From DASPJQ01 sp035299065 (lineage in GTDB: Bacteria; Bacteroidota; Bacteroidia; Flavobacteriales_D; UBA2798): a stretch of DNA of 30,156 nt. The stretch is from positions 1 to 30,156 of the forward strand of contig DATGXI010000179.1 in assembly GCA_035299065.1 (NCBI GenBank), given 5' to 3'. A program made the translations under genes and the position numbers. The notes below the pieces were generated by a model. The model was given only the letters and a program-made list of their open reading frames with translations, ran no database searches and was not told the origin of the DNA. Shown in pieces: positions 7,661 through 13,998 of this stretch; position 1 is the stretch's first letter; the number at the start of each line of letters is the position of its first letter.

Positions 7661-7757
7661 ACTTACCGTACCTACGCCAGTATTACCCGGTTCAGGTTCC
7701 TCTCCTTTGCAGGAGATTGGGTGTAATCTCAGCCTTTATATTCAGGCACCCCAAGTT
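7661..7757 (-). ncRNA. TPP riboswitch (thi box) before the TonB receptor
   Basis: Read on the minus strand, the aptamer shows ACTTGGGGTGCC at the 5' side, GGCTGAGATTACACCC, then GAACCTGAACCGGGTAAT and CTGGCGTAGGTACGG. These are the conserved thi-box pieces in order. It begins within 10 bases of the kinase stop codon and ends 50 bases before the receptor ATG. No hairpin followed by a T-run lies between aptamer and ATG, so control of translation is more likely than termination. Confidence 0.96.
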
Positions 7758-7765
7758 AATAATGG

Positions 7766-8293
7766 TCAAATGTATGAACTAAAGTGTTCGGTTATGTATT
7801 TAATGCAAAAATTTTTACGCTCGTCCAATGTTCCTTTTGCTTCAATGTAGTTCAAGTTGTTTGTTGTCAACTCATTTAAATACATTTTATGGATTTCATG
7901 CCTGTCATATTCATTTTCGCGCAATTCATCATACTCCCAGGCCACATCATTTGGATTGCATAAAATGTAAAGATCGGCTTTTGAATTTTCATACTCCTTA
8001 AGTATGAACGGGTCAACATTTTTGTATTTGACCAGCGACCATATTTTTATTACCTGCAAATCGGTGTCGGCAATAAGTATTTTTTTTGGAACGGGTTTAC
8101 TTAATGAAATAAGCTGGCCAATGGCAATTTCAACCAGGTCATTTTGCGTGTAGGCTGTTTTTATTTCTTTTAAATACTCACGCGCGTATTCCTCAACCAT
8201 AGGAATACCAAAATGGCTTGCAAGTACTTTGGCCAATGCCGACTTGCCCGAGGACTCAACCCCTGTCAACACTATTCTGATTGATCGGTACAT
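7766..8293 (-). CDS. NadR-like P-loop kinase, stand-alone; possible thiamine kinase
   Basis: A 175-residue AAA_28/NadR-type nucleoside kinase domain. Visible motifs are Walker A G-V-E-S-S-G-K-S (11-18), E-E-Y-A-R-E-Y-L (34-41), I-A-D-T-D-L-Q in the Walker B region, and the family segment L-Y-I-L-C-N-P-N-D-V-A-W with L-R-E-N-E-Y-D-R. In NadR this domain phosphorylates nicotinamide riboside, next to an NMN adenylyltransferase domain that is absent here. The gene overlaps the transporter gene by 38 bases and lies in the TPP-riboswitch operon, so its substrate may be thiamine or a precursor, phosphorylated on entry. This is an inference from context. A true nicotinamide-riboside kinase cannot be excluded. 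Confidence 0.85.
   Translation of the reverse strand: MYRSIRIVLTGVESSGKSALAKVLASHFGIPMVEEYAREYLKEIKTAYTQNDLVEIAIGQLISLSKPVPKKILIADTDLQVIKIWSLVKYKNVDPFILKEYENSKADLYILCNPNDVAWEYDELRENEYDRHEIHKMYLNELTTNNLNYIEAKGTLDERKNFCIKYITEHFSSYI
7767..7774 (-). promoter_or_regulatory. -7 box TACATTTG for the TonB receptor unit
   Basis: An exact TAnnTTTG match overlaps the last codons and first stop base of the kinase gene. The box ends 10 bases from the aptamer, almost the same as the 11 bases at the other TPP riboswitch. No clear -33 TTG is found. Confidence 0.55.
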
Positions 8294-8879
8294 TTGCGTT
8301 TAATTTTTGATGCCAGTTATACCATGCCCATGCTGCAAGCAAGGTAAAAATCATGTATTGAACGGTAAAATAGTGAAGGTCTTTGTATTCAGAAATAAAA
8401 ACTGAACCGATGTCACCTAGAATCCAAAACAACCAGCTTTCAATGCGTTTAAGTGCCATTAAGATCATACCTGTTATAAAAATGGCGTTTACCAGTGAAT
8501 CATAAAACGGAATGGTTGAGTCGGTATAAATCAAAACAAAATAAAAAGCTGCAAGCGATGCGCCCGTTACAAAAATGTAAAGCAACCATTCATTGAGCGA
8601 TTTTATAACGGTAATTCCTTTGTCTTCCCTATCCAGTTTTTTCCAAAAAACCCAACCGTACACACTGGCTACAAAATAATAAATTTGAATGGCAAAGTCG
8701 GCATACAATTGCGTTGTGAAATAAATATACGCGGCAATAACAACGGCAACAAGGCCTGTTGGATAGGTTAAAATGCTTTCGCGGGCGGCAAACACAACGC
8801 TGGCCAGGCCAAAAACAACTGACACTATTTGGTCCCATGAGTTGGGTAAACCGTAATATACCGATTCAAAAAACGTCAT
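8256..8879 (-). CDS. PnuC-family vitamin transporter, thiamine type (PnuT)
   Basis: A 207-residue membrane protein with about seven hydrophobic segments, matching the PnuC family. A tryptophan-rich segment, E-S-W-L-F-W-I-L-G-D-I, and W-A-W-Y-N-W near the end are typical. The family are facilitators that move a vitamin inward and depend on intracellular phosphorylation to keep it there. Substrate is inferred as thiamine: the gene starts with an ATGA overlap on the thiamine-binding protein gene (8876-8879), the operon begins with a TPP riboswitch, and PnuT was defined in Bacteroidota by this regulation. It overlaps the downstream kinase by 38 bases, which suggests translational coupling. Nicotinamide riboside is the alternative substrate. 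Confidence 0.9.
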   Translation of the reverse strand: MTFFESVYYGLPNSWDQIVSVVFGLASVVFAARESILTYPTGLVAVVIAAYIYFTTQLYADFAIQIYYFVASVYGWVFWKKLDREDKGITVIKSLNEWLLYIFVTGASLAAFYFVLIYTDSTIPFYDSLVNAIFITGMILMALKRIESWLFWILGDIGSVFISEYKDLHYFTVQYMIFTLLAAWAWYNWHQKLNANVPINQNSVDRG

Positions 8880-9127
8880 TCTATGGCCAGGGCTGCGTTA
8901 ATTATTTTGGTTACGATTACAAATTTTTTACCGCTTTCAAACGAGGTTTTTAACTCGGATTTTAATGCGCCAAAAACAATGTCAAATTCACCGGCAATGT
9001 GTGTACTTGTTGCATTGGTTTTTACAGTAAGGGCTTTGTGGCCATTCAGGCGCTTTATGAAATCCAAAATGGGCGCTTCATAGCTATCATGCAACGGATA
9101 CATGCTAATTTCAACTGTTATGTTCAT
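8876..9127 (-). CDS. Thiamine-binding protein of the MTH1187/YkoF family
   Basis: An 83-residue protein that fits the Thiamine_BP fold: it opens with M-N-I-T-V-E-I-S-M-Y-P-L and has the central T-x-A-T-S-T-H-I-A-G-E-F-D-I-V-F-G-A-L segment typical of MTH1187/YkoF modules. There is no signal peptide, so it acts in the cytoplasm. It is the first gene of the operon, and its stop overlaps the transporter start in ATGA. It may hand over or buffer hydroxymethylpyrimidine or thiamine; the exact ligand is not determined here. The first TPP riboswitch is 300 bases upstream, a long gap for a cis-regulated gene. Confidence 0.85.
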   Translation of the reverse strand: MNITVEISMYPLHDSYEAPILDFIKRLNGHKALTVKTNATSTHIAGEFDIVFGALKSELKTSFESGKKFVIVTKIINAALAIE

Positions 9128-9128
9128 A

Positions 9129-9165
9129 GTATTTAGATTTGAGTATTGAGATATGTAGTGTGTGT
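9129..9165. repeat. Degenerate ATTTAGA/TTGAG-type simple repeat
   Basis: The stretch reads as decayed repeats of a TTTAGA/TTTGAG/TATTGAG kind, resembling the heptamer array at the window start. It is noncoding and lies directly before the thiamine-binding protein gene. Confidence 0.35.
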
Positions 9166-9230
9166 GGTTTAAAATTTGTTTTACTTTATTATACGTTTAA
9201 AAAACTTAACCTTATTTCAAAATCCGGCAA

Positions 9231-9391
9231 GGGGTTGAGCCGGTACCCCGCACCCTGAAGTAAGAACGATTTTACCATTTGCTTTTTTTCGCGCTCTGCT
9301 TCAGGGGCGGAGTAAAGGCGAAAACCCGGCCCTGAAGCGGAACAGCATCAATAATTTTTTTTGGAAGCGGTTTGCTTCAGGGATGCCGCCA
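9231..9391. repeat. Structured inverted-repeat region between riboswitch and operon
   Basis: This GC-richer patch holds four copies of the 8-9 base motif GCTTCAGGG or its complement: 9253-9260, 9298-9306, 9330-9338 and 9374-9382. The second and third form a perfect 9-bp stem. The fourth lies in the loop of another inverted repeat, TTTTTGG..GCGG with CCGCC-AAAAA (about 9358-9395). No ORF or T-run terminator is associated with them on the transcribed (minus) strand. Together with the flanks it fills the 9128-9426 gap. It may be a small palindromic mobile repeat or an mRNA leader structure. Confidence 0.6.
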
Positions 9392-9426
9392 AAAATAACT
9401 TGAAGGAGAAATGCAAAGTTTAATTT

Positions 9427-9521
9427 GCTTTACCGTGCCTACGCCAGCATTACCTGGTTCAGGTTCCTCCCCTTGTGAAAGGAGATTGGGTATATTCTCA
9501 GCCTTTTGGGCACCCCAAGTT
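9427..9521 (-). ncRNA. TPP riboswitch (thi box) of the thiamine operon
   Basis: On the minus strand the order is AACTTGGGGTGCC, GGCTGAGAATATACCC, GGAACCTGAACCAGGTAAT, CTGGCGTAGGCACGG, all conserved thi-box elements. It is closely similar to the other copy near 7.7 kb, which suggests duplication or shared ancestry. It lies 300 bases before the thiamine-binding protein gene, the first gene of the operon. Confidence 0.96.
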
Positions 9522-9531
9522 AACTTTGATA

Positions 9532-9560
9532 CAAAGGTAAGAAAATTTATCAATGTACAA
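9532..9560 (-). promoter_or_regulatory. Promoter of the TPP-controlled operon
   Basis: Minus strand: TTG (9560-9558), an 18-base spacer, then TACCTTTG (9539-9532), a good -33/-7 pair. The box ends 11 bases from the first aptamer bases. Confidence 0.65.
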
Positions 9561-9626
9561 TGATGAATGTGCAATAGGCGGAACAATCTGCACAAACAGT
9601 TTCACACCAGTGGAAAAGGGGCTACA

Positions 9627-10190
9627 TTAACTCCTGTTAAACTCATTCATGGCGTTGCTTAATCCTGCCAAACAAAATGTTTCAATGGCTTTTACGCTGC
9701 GGTCAATTTTTTCGGCAAGTGTTTTTTTTTCTTCGGCATTCCATTCACCTAAAACGTAATCAACCTGTTTGCCTTTTGAAAATTCGGCCGCTATTCCAAA
9801 CCGAAGCCTGGGATAATTTTGTGATTGCAAAAGTTCCTGTATATTTTTTAACCCGTTATGCCCACCGTCACTACCCGACCCTTTCAGGCGTATGGTACCA
9901 AAAGGCAAGGCCAACTCATCAATTACCACTAAAATATTTTGTGCTTCAATTTTTTCTTTTTGCATCCAGTACCTTACAGCATTCCCACTTAAATTCATAA
10001 ACGTGGTTGGTTTGATAAGTACCAATTGTTTGTTTTTGATTTTGAATTCACTTACATGCGCATAGCGGTCACTGGTGAATGATGCATTGTGTTTAGCTGC
10101 AAGCGCATCGGCAATTTTAAAGCCAATGTTGTGGCGGGTATTTTCATACTCGGCACCAATATTTCCCAAACCTGCAATTAAAAACTTCAT
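9627..10190 (-). CDS. pth: Peptidyl-tRNA hydrolase
   Basis: A 187-residue enzyme that frees tRNA from peptidyl-tRNA dropped by stalled ribosomes. The catalytic set is visible: Asn10 in G-L-G-N-I-G, His20 in N-T-R-H-N, Asn66 in F-M-N-L-S-G, Asp91 in V-V-I-D-E-L, and the G-G-H-N-G-L-K-N-I segment. Length is normal. It is a single gene on the minus strand, divergent from the DUF2807 lipoprotein. No terminator is obvious before the thiamine-operon promoter, so some read-through into that operon is possible. Confidence 0.97.
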   Translation of the reverse strand: MKFLIAGLGNIGAEYENTRHNIGFKIADALAAKHNASFTSDRYAHVSEFKIKNKQLVLIKPTTFMNLSGNAVRYWMQKEKIEAQNILVVIDELALPFGTIRLKGSGSDGGHNGLKNIQELLQSQNYPRLRFGIAAEFSKGKQVDYVLGEWNAEEKKTLAEKIDRSVKAIETFCLAGLSNAMNEFNRS

Positions 10191-10199
10191 TAACGACTA

Positions 10200-10207
10200 C
10201 AAATGTA
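10200..10207 (-). promoter_or_regulatory. -7 box TACATTTG of pth
   Basis: An exact TAnnTTTG match nine bases before the pth ATG, inside a small inverted repeat CTAC-AAAT-GTAG. No clear -33 box. Confidence 0.45.
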
Positions 10208-10263
10208 GTTTTTTGAATTATACTGCGGTACCTATTTAAGAACGGGCATGAAAATAAATGTGA

Positions 10264-10291
10264 TTGGCTTATTAAAAATGGCGTAAATTTG
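10264..10291 (+). promoter_or_regulatory. Promoter of the DUF2807 lipoprotein gene
   Basis: TTG (10264-10266), 17-base spacer, TAAATTTG (10284-10291), then 17 bases to the ATG at 10309. Confidence 0.6.
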
Positions 10292-10308
10292 ATTGGGCTT
10301 ACCCATAA

Positions 10309-11046
10309 ATGTTTGGCAAAACACATTATATAAACCACTTTTTGACCGGTATATTATTACTGGCAGCTGCATGCGGTAAGGATTCCCGCTGTGGAAAAGC
10401 CACGGGTGAAATTCAAACCGTTACACGCGACCTTGCTGCCTTTGATTCACTTTACATTGACGATAAAATAAATGTGATTTTAAAACCTTCAACCCTAAAC
10501 CGTGCAACCATTACGTGTGGTAAAAACCTGGTGGATTATGTAATAACTGAAAACAACGGAAGGGAATTAATTATACGAAACGATAACCGGTGTAATTTTT
10601 TACGTTCGTATAAAAAACCAATAACCATTACGTTGGAATTTACCGCGCTTTGGAAAATTAATTTGCGCGGGGGTGGTAAAGTAAGTTGTGTTGACACCAT
10701 TGTTCAACCTTATTTTGAAGTTGATGGTAATTTTTGCAGTGGCGATTTTGACCTGTTGCTGCATACTGACAGTACCCGCTTTACCTTGCATACCGGCAAT
10801 TCAAATGTGGTGTTAAAAGGCAAAAGCACATTGGCCTATTTTTATTCAGGAGGTACAACCATACTGGATGCTGCAGGCTTGAGCACCACTAATTGCAATG
10901 CCAACAACAGCGGCTCGGGCGATTTTACTGTAAAGGTTTCAAATTACCTGTATGCTGTTGTGCGAGACCTGGGTTATGTTTACTACCAGGGGAGCCCGTA
11001 TGTAGACAAAAACGTTACGGGCACGGGTGATGTGCTTCAAAAATAG
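10309..11046 (+). CDS. DUF2807 (head GIN domain) lipoprotein
   Basis: A 245-residue lipoprotein with lipobox A-A-A-C22 after a hydrophobic core. The rest fits the DUF2807 beta-helix fold: it opens with T-R-D-L-A-A-F-D-S-L-Y-I-D-D-K-I-N-V-I-L, has the repeated short strands (G-G-G-K-V-S, G-N-F-C-S-G-D-F-D, S-G-S-G-D-F-T-V-K), and ends with the typical Y-Y-Q-G-S-P-Y-V-D-K-N-V-T-G-T-G. The family is common in Bacteroidota, often as surface or periplasmic lipoproteins of unknown role. It has its own promoter and no partner gene; ftsX starts 112 bases later. Confidence 0.88.
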   Translation: MFGKTHYINHFLTGILLLAAACGKDSRCGKATGEIQTVTRDLAAFDSLYIDDKINVILKPSTLNRATITCGKNLVDYVITENNGRELIIRNDNRCNFLRSYKKPITITLEFTALWKINLRGGGKVSCVDTIVQPYFEVDGNFCSGDFDLLLHTDSTRFTLHTGNSNVVLKGKSTLAYFYSGGTTILDAAGLSTTNCNANNSGSGDFTVKVSNYLYAVVRDLGYVYYQGSPYVDKNVTGTGDVLQK

Positions 11047-11158
11047 ACAATGTGCTTATTTACAGTGTTTTAAATTCAATCACTCAATTAACATTGTTCT
11101 CTTAATCTTTTTTGCCCGGAAAATTTTTGTACTCACTTATTGCCAGTAATTTAGGTAT

Positions 11159-12058
11159 ATGGCATTTGATATTGAAAAGCTGGCAAGAAGAAGGGCCCAA
11201 ACCTCATTTATTTCAACCATTGTTGGAATTGCACTTGTATTGTCGTTACTAGGTATGATGGCCTGGGTAATGATTAGTGCAAAAGACCTTGCGCGAAAAG
11301 CCAAGGAAAATATTTTTATTGATATAAACTTTGGTGAACTGGCCAAGGAGGCCGACATTATTCAGTTTGAAAAAACGCTTAAAGCACAACCTTACGTACG
11401 CATTGCGCATTATGTAACCAAAGAAGAAGCACTGGAAACACTGAAGAAACTGAATAAAGACGATTTTGAATCGGACTCCATTTTATTTGAGCACGATAAT
11501 TTTAACCCGCTATTACCGCATATTGAATTACACATTAACGAGGCTTATGCGAACGTAGCAGCCGTTAAAAAAATTGAGGATCAGTTAATGGCCGAAAACC
11601 AGGGTTTGCTTGATTCGGTAACGTACAACCCCGATATGTTCAGGGACGTAAATGCCAGCGTAAATAAAATTGCCATTGTACTTTTATCCCTGTCGGCCCT
11701 GCTGGCCATTGTAGCCATTGCATTAATCAATAACACCATCAGGCTGGCTATATATTCAAAGCGGTTCCTTATACGCAGTATGCAGCTGGTTGGGGCTACC
11801 GAGCGGTTTATACGCAAGCCGTATATTGTCAGGAGTATAATACAAGGCGTTATAGCCGGGGTAATAGCCCTGGGGATTATAATTTTAAGCCTGTACGCTA
11901 TTAGTAACTGGAACATGGACATTAAGGAATTCACTGATTTTAACACACTTTTGATAATATTTGGCGGAATTACGGCAGGCGGTATACTCATTTCATGGAT
12001 TTCTACTTACTTTGCACTCAGAAAGTATTTACGAATTCAAACCGATTTACTGTATTAA
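11159..12058 (+). CDS. ftsX: Cell division protein FtsX
   Basis: A 299-residue inner-membrane protein with the FtsX layout: a cytoplasmic N-terminus, TM1 at about 17-40, a periplasmic domain (about 45-165, with P-Y-V-x-x-A-x-Y-V-T-K-E-E-A), and three more helices (about 170-195, 220-250, 262-287). The L-V-G-A-T-E-R-F-I-R-K-P-Y/F-I-x-x-x-I-I-Q-G family signature is clear at about 208-228. With the ATPase FtsE it controls periplasmic peptidoglycan hydrolases at division. FtsE is not adjacent. DUF3098 follows after 3 bases, so the two are co-transcribed. Confidence 0.95.
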   Translation: MAFDIEKLARRRAQTSFISTIVGIALVLSLLGMMAWVMISAKDLARKAKENIFIDINFGELAKEADIIQFEKTLKAQPYVRIAHYVTKEEALETLKKLNKDDFESDSILFEHDNFNPLLPHIELHINEAYANVAAVKKIEDQLMAENQGLLDSVTYNPDMFRDVNASVNKIAIVLLSLSALLAIVAIALINNTIRLAIYSKRFLIRSMQLVGATERFIRKPYIVRSIIQGVIAGVIALGIIILSLYAISNWNMDIKEFTDFNTLLIIFGGITAGGILISWISTYFALRKYLRIQTDLLY

Positions 12059-12061
12059 ACA

Positions 12062-12340
12062 ATGACTAAGAATTTTTTCACGTTCACAAAAGAAAATTAC
12101 TACATCATGCTGGTTGGCGTGTTTTGTGTAATTGTAGGTTTTGTTATGATGACCGGTGGTGGTACTGACAACCCTGCAAAATTTAACGGTGAAGAGTTGT
12201 TTAGTGCCAAGCGCATAACGTTTGCACCCATCATGGTTATTCTTGGTTATGTTGTGGTTATTTTCGGTATCATGCGCAAAAACCCAACCCAGGAGGGAAA
12301 AGTTAAGTCTAAAGACGGAAGTGAAGTTATTGACCGTTAA
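12062..12340 (+). CDS. DUF3098 membrane protein
   Basis: A 92-residue protein with two transmembrane helices (about 15-33 and 55-75), separated by a short polar loop with G-G-G-T-D-N-P. The C-terminus is charged. It sits 3 bases after ftsX and 74 before uppP, the conserved place of DUF3098 in this phylum. The constant link to FtsX suggests a role in the division or cell-wall complex, but nothing in the sequence shows a catalytic site. Confidence 0.88.
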   Translation: MTKNFFTFTKENYYIMLVGVFCVIVGFVMMTGGGTDNPAKFNGEELFSAKRITFAPIMVILGYVVVIFGIMRKNPTQEGKVKSKDGSEVIDR

Positions 12341-12414
12341 GTATTCTCTTCATTTTTTTTGTTACGCGTACACCATTCCACCAATTACACAGATTTCAAT
12401 TACTATATTTCTAA

Positions 12415-13194
12415 ATGACATTTGCCGAAACCATTGTTATTGCCATTGTTGAAGGACTCACTGAGTTTTTACCCGTGTCGTCAACTGGACATATGATAAT
12501 AGCCCAGCATTACATGGGCACCCCATCCAATGAATTTGTAAAAGCGTTTACCGTAAGCATACAGTTTGGCGCTATTCTATCCGTTGTACTACTCTATTGG
12601 AAACGGTTTTTTACGAACGATTTTTCATTTTATTTAAAATTATTCCTGGGTTTTTTACCGGCTGCCGTTATTGGTTTTTTAGCCGATGACTACATTGATT
12701 CAATGCTGGGTAATGTTCTTGTAGTAGCTGTTTCACTAATTGTTGGAGGATTTATTTTATTGTTTGTTGATGCGCTCATCAAAAACAACGAGAAGCAGGA
12801 AGTGAGTTACGTTCAATCAGTCATCATTGGTTTTTTTCAATGCATTGCCATGATTCCGGGAGTTTCAAGAAGTGCTGCCACCATTATTGGCGGTATGACG
12901 CAGGGTTTAACACGAAAAGTAGCTGCCGAGTTTTCGTTTTTTTTAGCAGTACCAACCATGCTTGCGGCAAGCGGGTATAAATTGCTCAAATCGTACAAAC
13001 TGTTTACCAAAGATGATTATATGATGCTGGCTGTTGGCAACGTGGTTGCATTTGTAGTAGCCATTTTGGCGATAAAGTTCTTTATCAATTTTTTGACCAA
13101 ATACGGATTTAAAGTTTTTGGTTATTACCGTATTGTTGTGGGTGGAATTATACTTGCGTTGTATTTTGCGGGGTATAATATGGTTGTAAACTAG
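12415..13194 (+). CDS. uppP: Undecaprenyl-diphosphatase
   Basis: A 259-residue integral membrane enzyme that removes one phosphate from undecaprenyl diphosphate so the lipid carrier can be reused for peptidoglycan and other glycans. Both signature regions are present: V-E-G-L-T-E-F-L-P-V-S-S-T-G-H-M (11-26) and P-G-V-S-R-S-A-A-T-I-I-G-G (at about 143-155). The last is a perfect match to the BacA Arg/Ser motif. Eight hydrophobic segments fit the family. It is the third gene of the ftsX group. Confidence 0.97.
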   Translation: MTFAETIVIAIVEGLTEFLPVSSTGHMIIAQHYMGTPSNEFVKAFTVSIQFGAILSVVLLYWKRFFTNDFSFYLKLFLGFLPAAVIGFLADDYIDSMLGNVLVVAVSLIVGGFILLFVDALIKNNEKQEVSYVQSVIIGFFQCIAMIPGVSRSAATIIGGMTQGLTRKVAAEFSFFLAVPTMLAASGYKLLKSYKLFTKDDYMMLAVGNVVAFVVAILAIKFFINFLTKYGFKVFGYYRIVVGGIILALYFAGYNMVVN

Positions 13195-13238
13195 TTTCCC
13201 GCAATTTTCTTTGTGTAACTTAGTGTTTTTGTGTCTTA

Positions 13239-13763
13239 GTGGCAAAAAAGGAAGTAAATATACCCGTTGAATACAGCACATATATTGACGCACTAAAGCA
13301 TCTTTCCAGTCATTATTTTGAACTACCTCCGGCCATTATAAAAAAACTGGGTGGTAAAATGAGTATCCGTTTAATTTGTACCATTAATAAAAAAATTTCA
13401 TGGCAATGCGGCCCTATGGCTTTGGGAAATGGCAGCGCATATATTACCATTAGCGCAAAACGCATGAAGGAAATTGGTGTTAAGCCCGGTGATAAAATTC
13501 ACGTTTCACTGGTAAAAGACGAAAGCAAATATGGAATGGAAGTTCCTGCCGAATTGCTGGAAGTTTTAAAGCAGGATAATGAGGGTAAAAAACGTTTTGA
13601 TGCCATGGCCATGAGTAAACAACGTTATGTGATTCAATATGTATTGGCCGTAAAAAGCAGTAATTTGCGCATTGAAAGATCATTGTTGCTTATTGAAAAT
13701 TTAAAAAAATTAAAACCGGGTAAAGAGTCGTTGCGAGAAATGATGGGATTACCACCAAGGTAG
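13239..13763 (+). CDS. YdeI/OmpD-associated family protein with DUF1905 domain
   Basis: A 174-residue cytoplasmic protein starting at a GTG (13239). The N-terminal part (about 8-100) is a DUF1905 beta barrel: F-E-L-P-P-A-I-I-K-K-L-G and I-S-W-Q-C-G-P-M-A-L-G-N-G-S-A-Y-I-T-I-S, with G-V-K-P-G-D-K-I-H-V-S-L. The C-terminal part (about 110-172) is an OmdA-like helical tail: F-D-A-M-A-M-S-K-Q-R-Y-V-I-Q-Y-V. Function of the family is not established; some members are linked to bacteriocin protection or permeability. It follows uppP by 44 bases and may be in the same transcript. The usual fourth gene of this group in related genomes, truB, is not here. Confidence 0.75.
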   Translation: MAKKEVNIPVEYSTYIDALKHLSSHYFELPPAIIKKLGGKMSIRLICTINKKISWQCGPMALGNGSAYITISAKRMKEIGVKPGDKIHVSLVKDESKYGMEVPAELLEVLKQDNEGKKRFDAMAMSKQRYVIQYVLAVKSSNLRIERSLLLIENLKKLKPGKESLREMMGLPPR

Positions 13764-13874
13764 TTTAATTCAAAAAAAACTCATTCTCATAATTAAATCT
13801 CTTCTCATTGTCTATACAGTTTTTCTCATTTTGAAAAAATCGGGGTAGCTAAAATTCTCTTTTTTCTACAAGTT

Positions 13875-13893
13875 TAAACTGTTTATCAGTTTA
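13875..13893. promoter_or_regulatory. Inverted repeat TAAACTG-N5-CAGTTTA
   Basis: A perfect 7-bp inverted repeat with a 5-base spacer, preceded directly by the palindrome AGTTTAAACT (13871-13880). It lies about 105 bases before the DUF4382 gene in a 235-base noncoding gap. It looks like an operator or a small hairpin; no regulator is encoded nearby. Confidence 0.4.
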
Positions 13894-13983
13894 CTAAAAA
13901 ACAAAGCAGGTTTTTGGCCCGCGACTTGTCCTATGCCTACCGAAATATTTCAAGAACAAAATTATCAGAACTAAAATTAATAC

Positions 13984-13990
13984 AGGAGGA
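13984..13990 (+). promoter_or_regulatory. Strong Shine-Dalgarno AGGAGGA
   Basis: A full anti-Shine-Dalgarno match, 8 bases before the ATG at 13999. It stands out because almost no other gene in the window has such a site. Confidence 0.7.
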
Positions 13991-13998
13991 ATTGAATT

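Noticed and set aside
9298..9338. The GCTTCAGGG hairpin as a transcription terminator of the thiamine operon leader
   Set aside because: No T-run follows the stem on the transcribed strand, so it is listed as an inverted repeat only.
9377..9595. Minus-strand open frame over the TPP aptamer
   Set aside because: It covers the conserved thi-box bases and the promoter; the RNA explains the sequence better.
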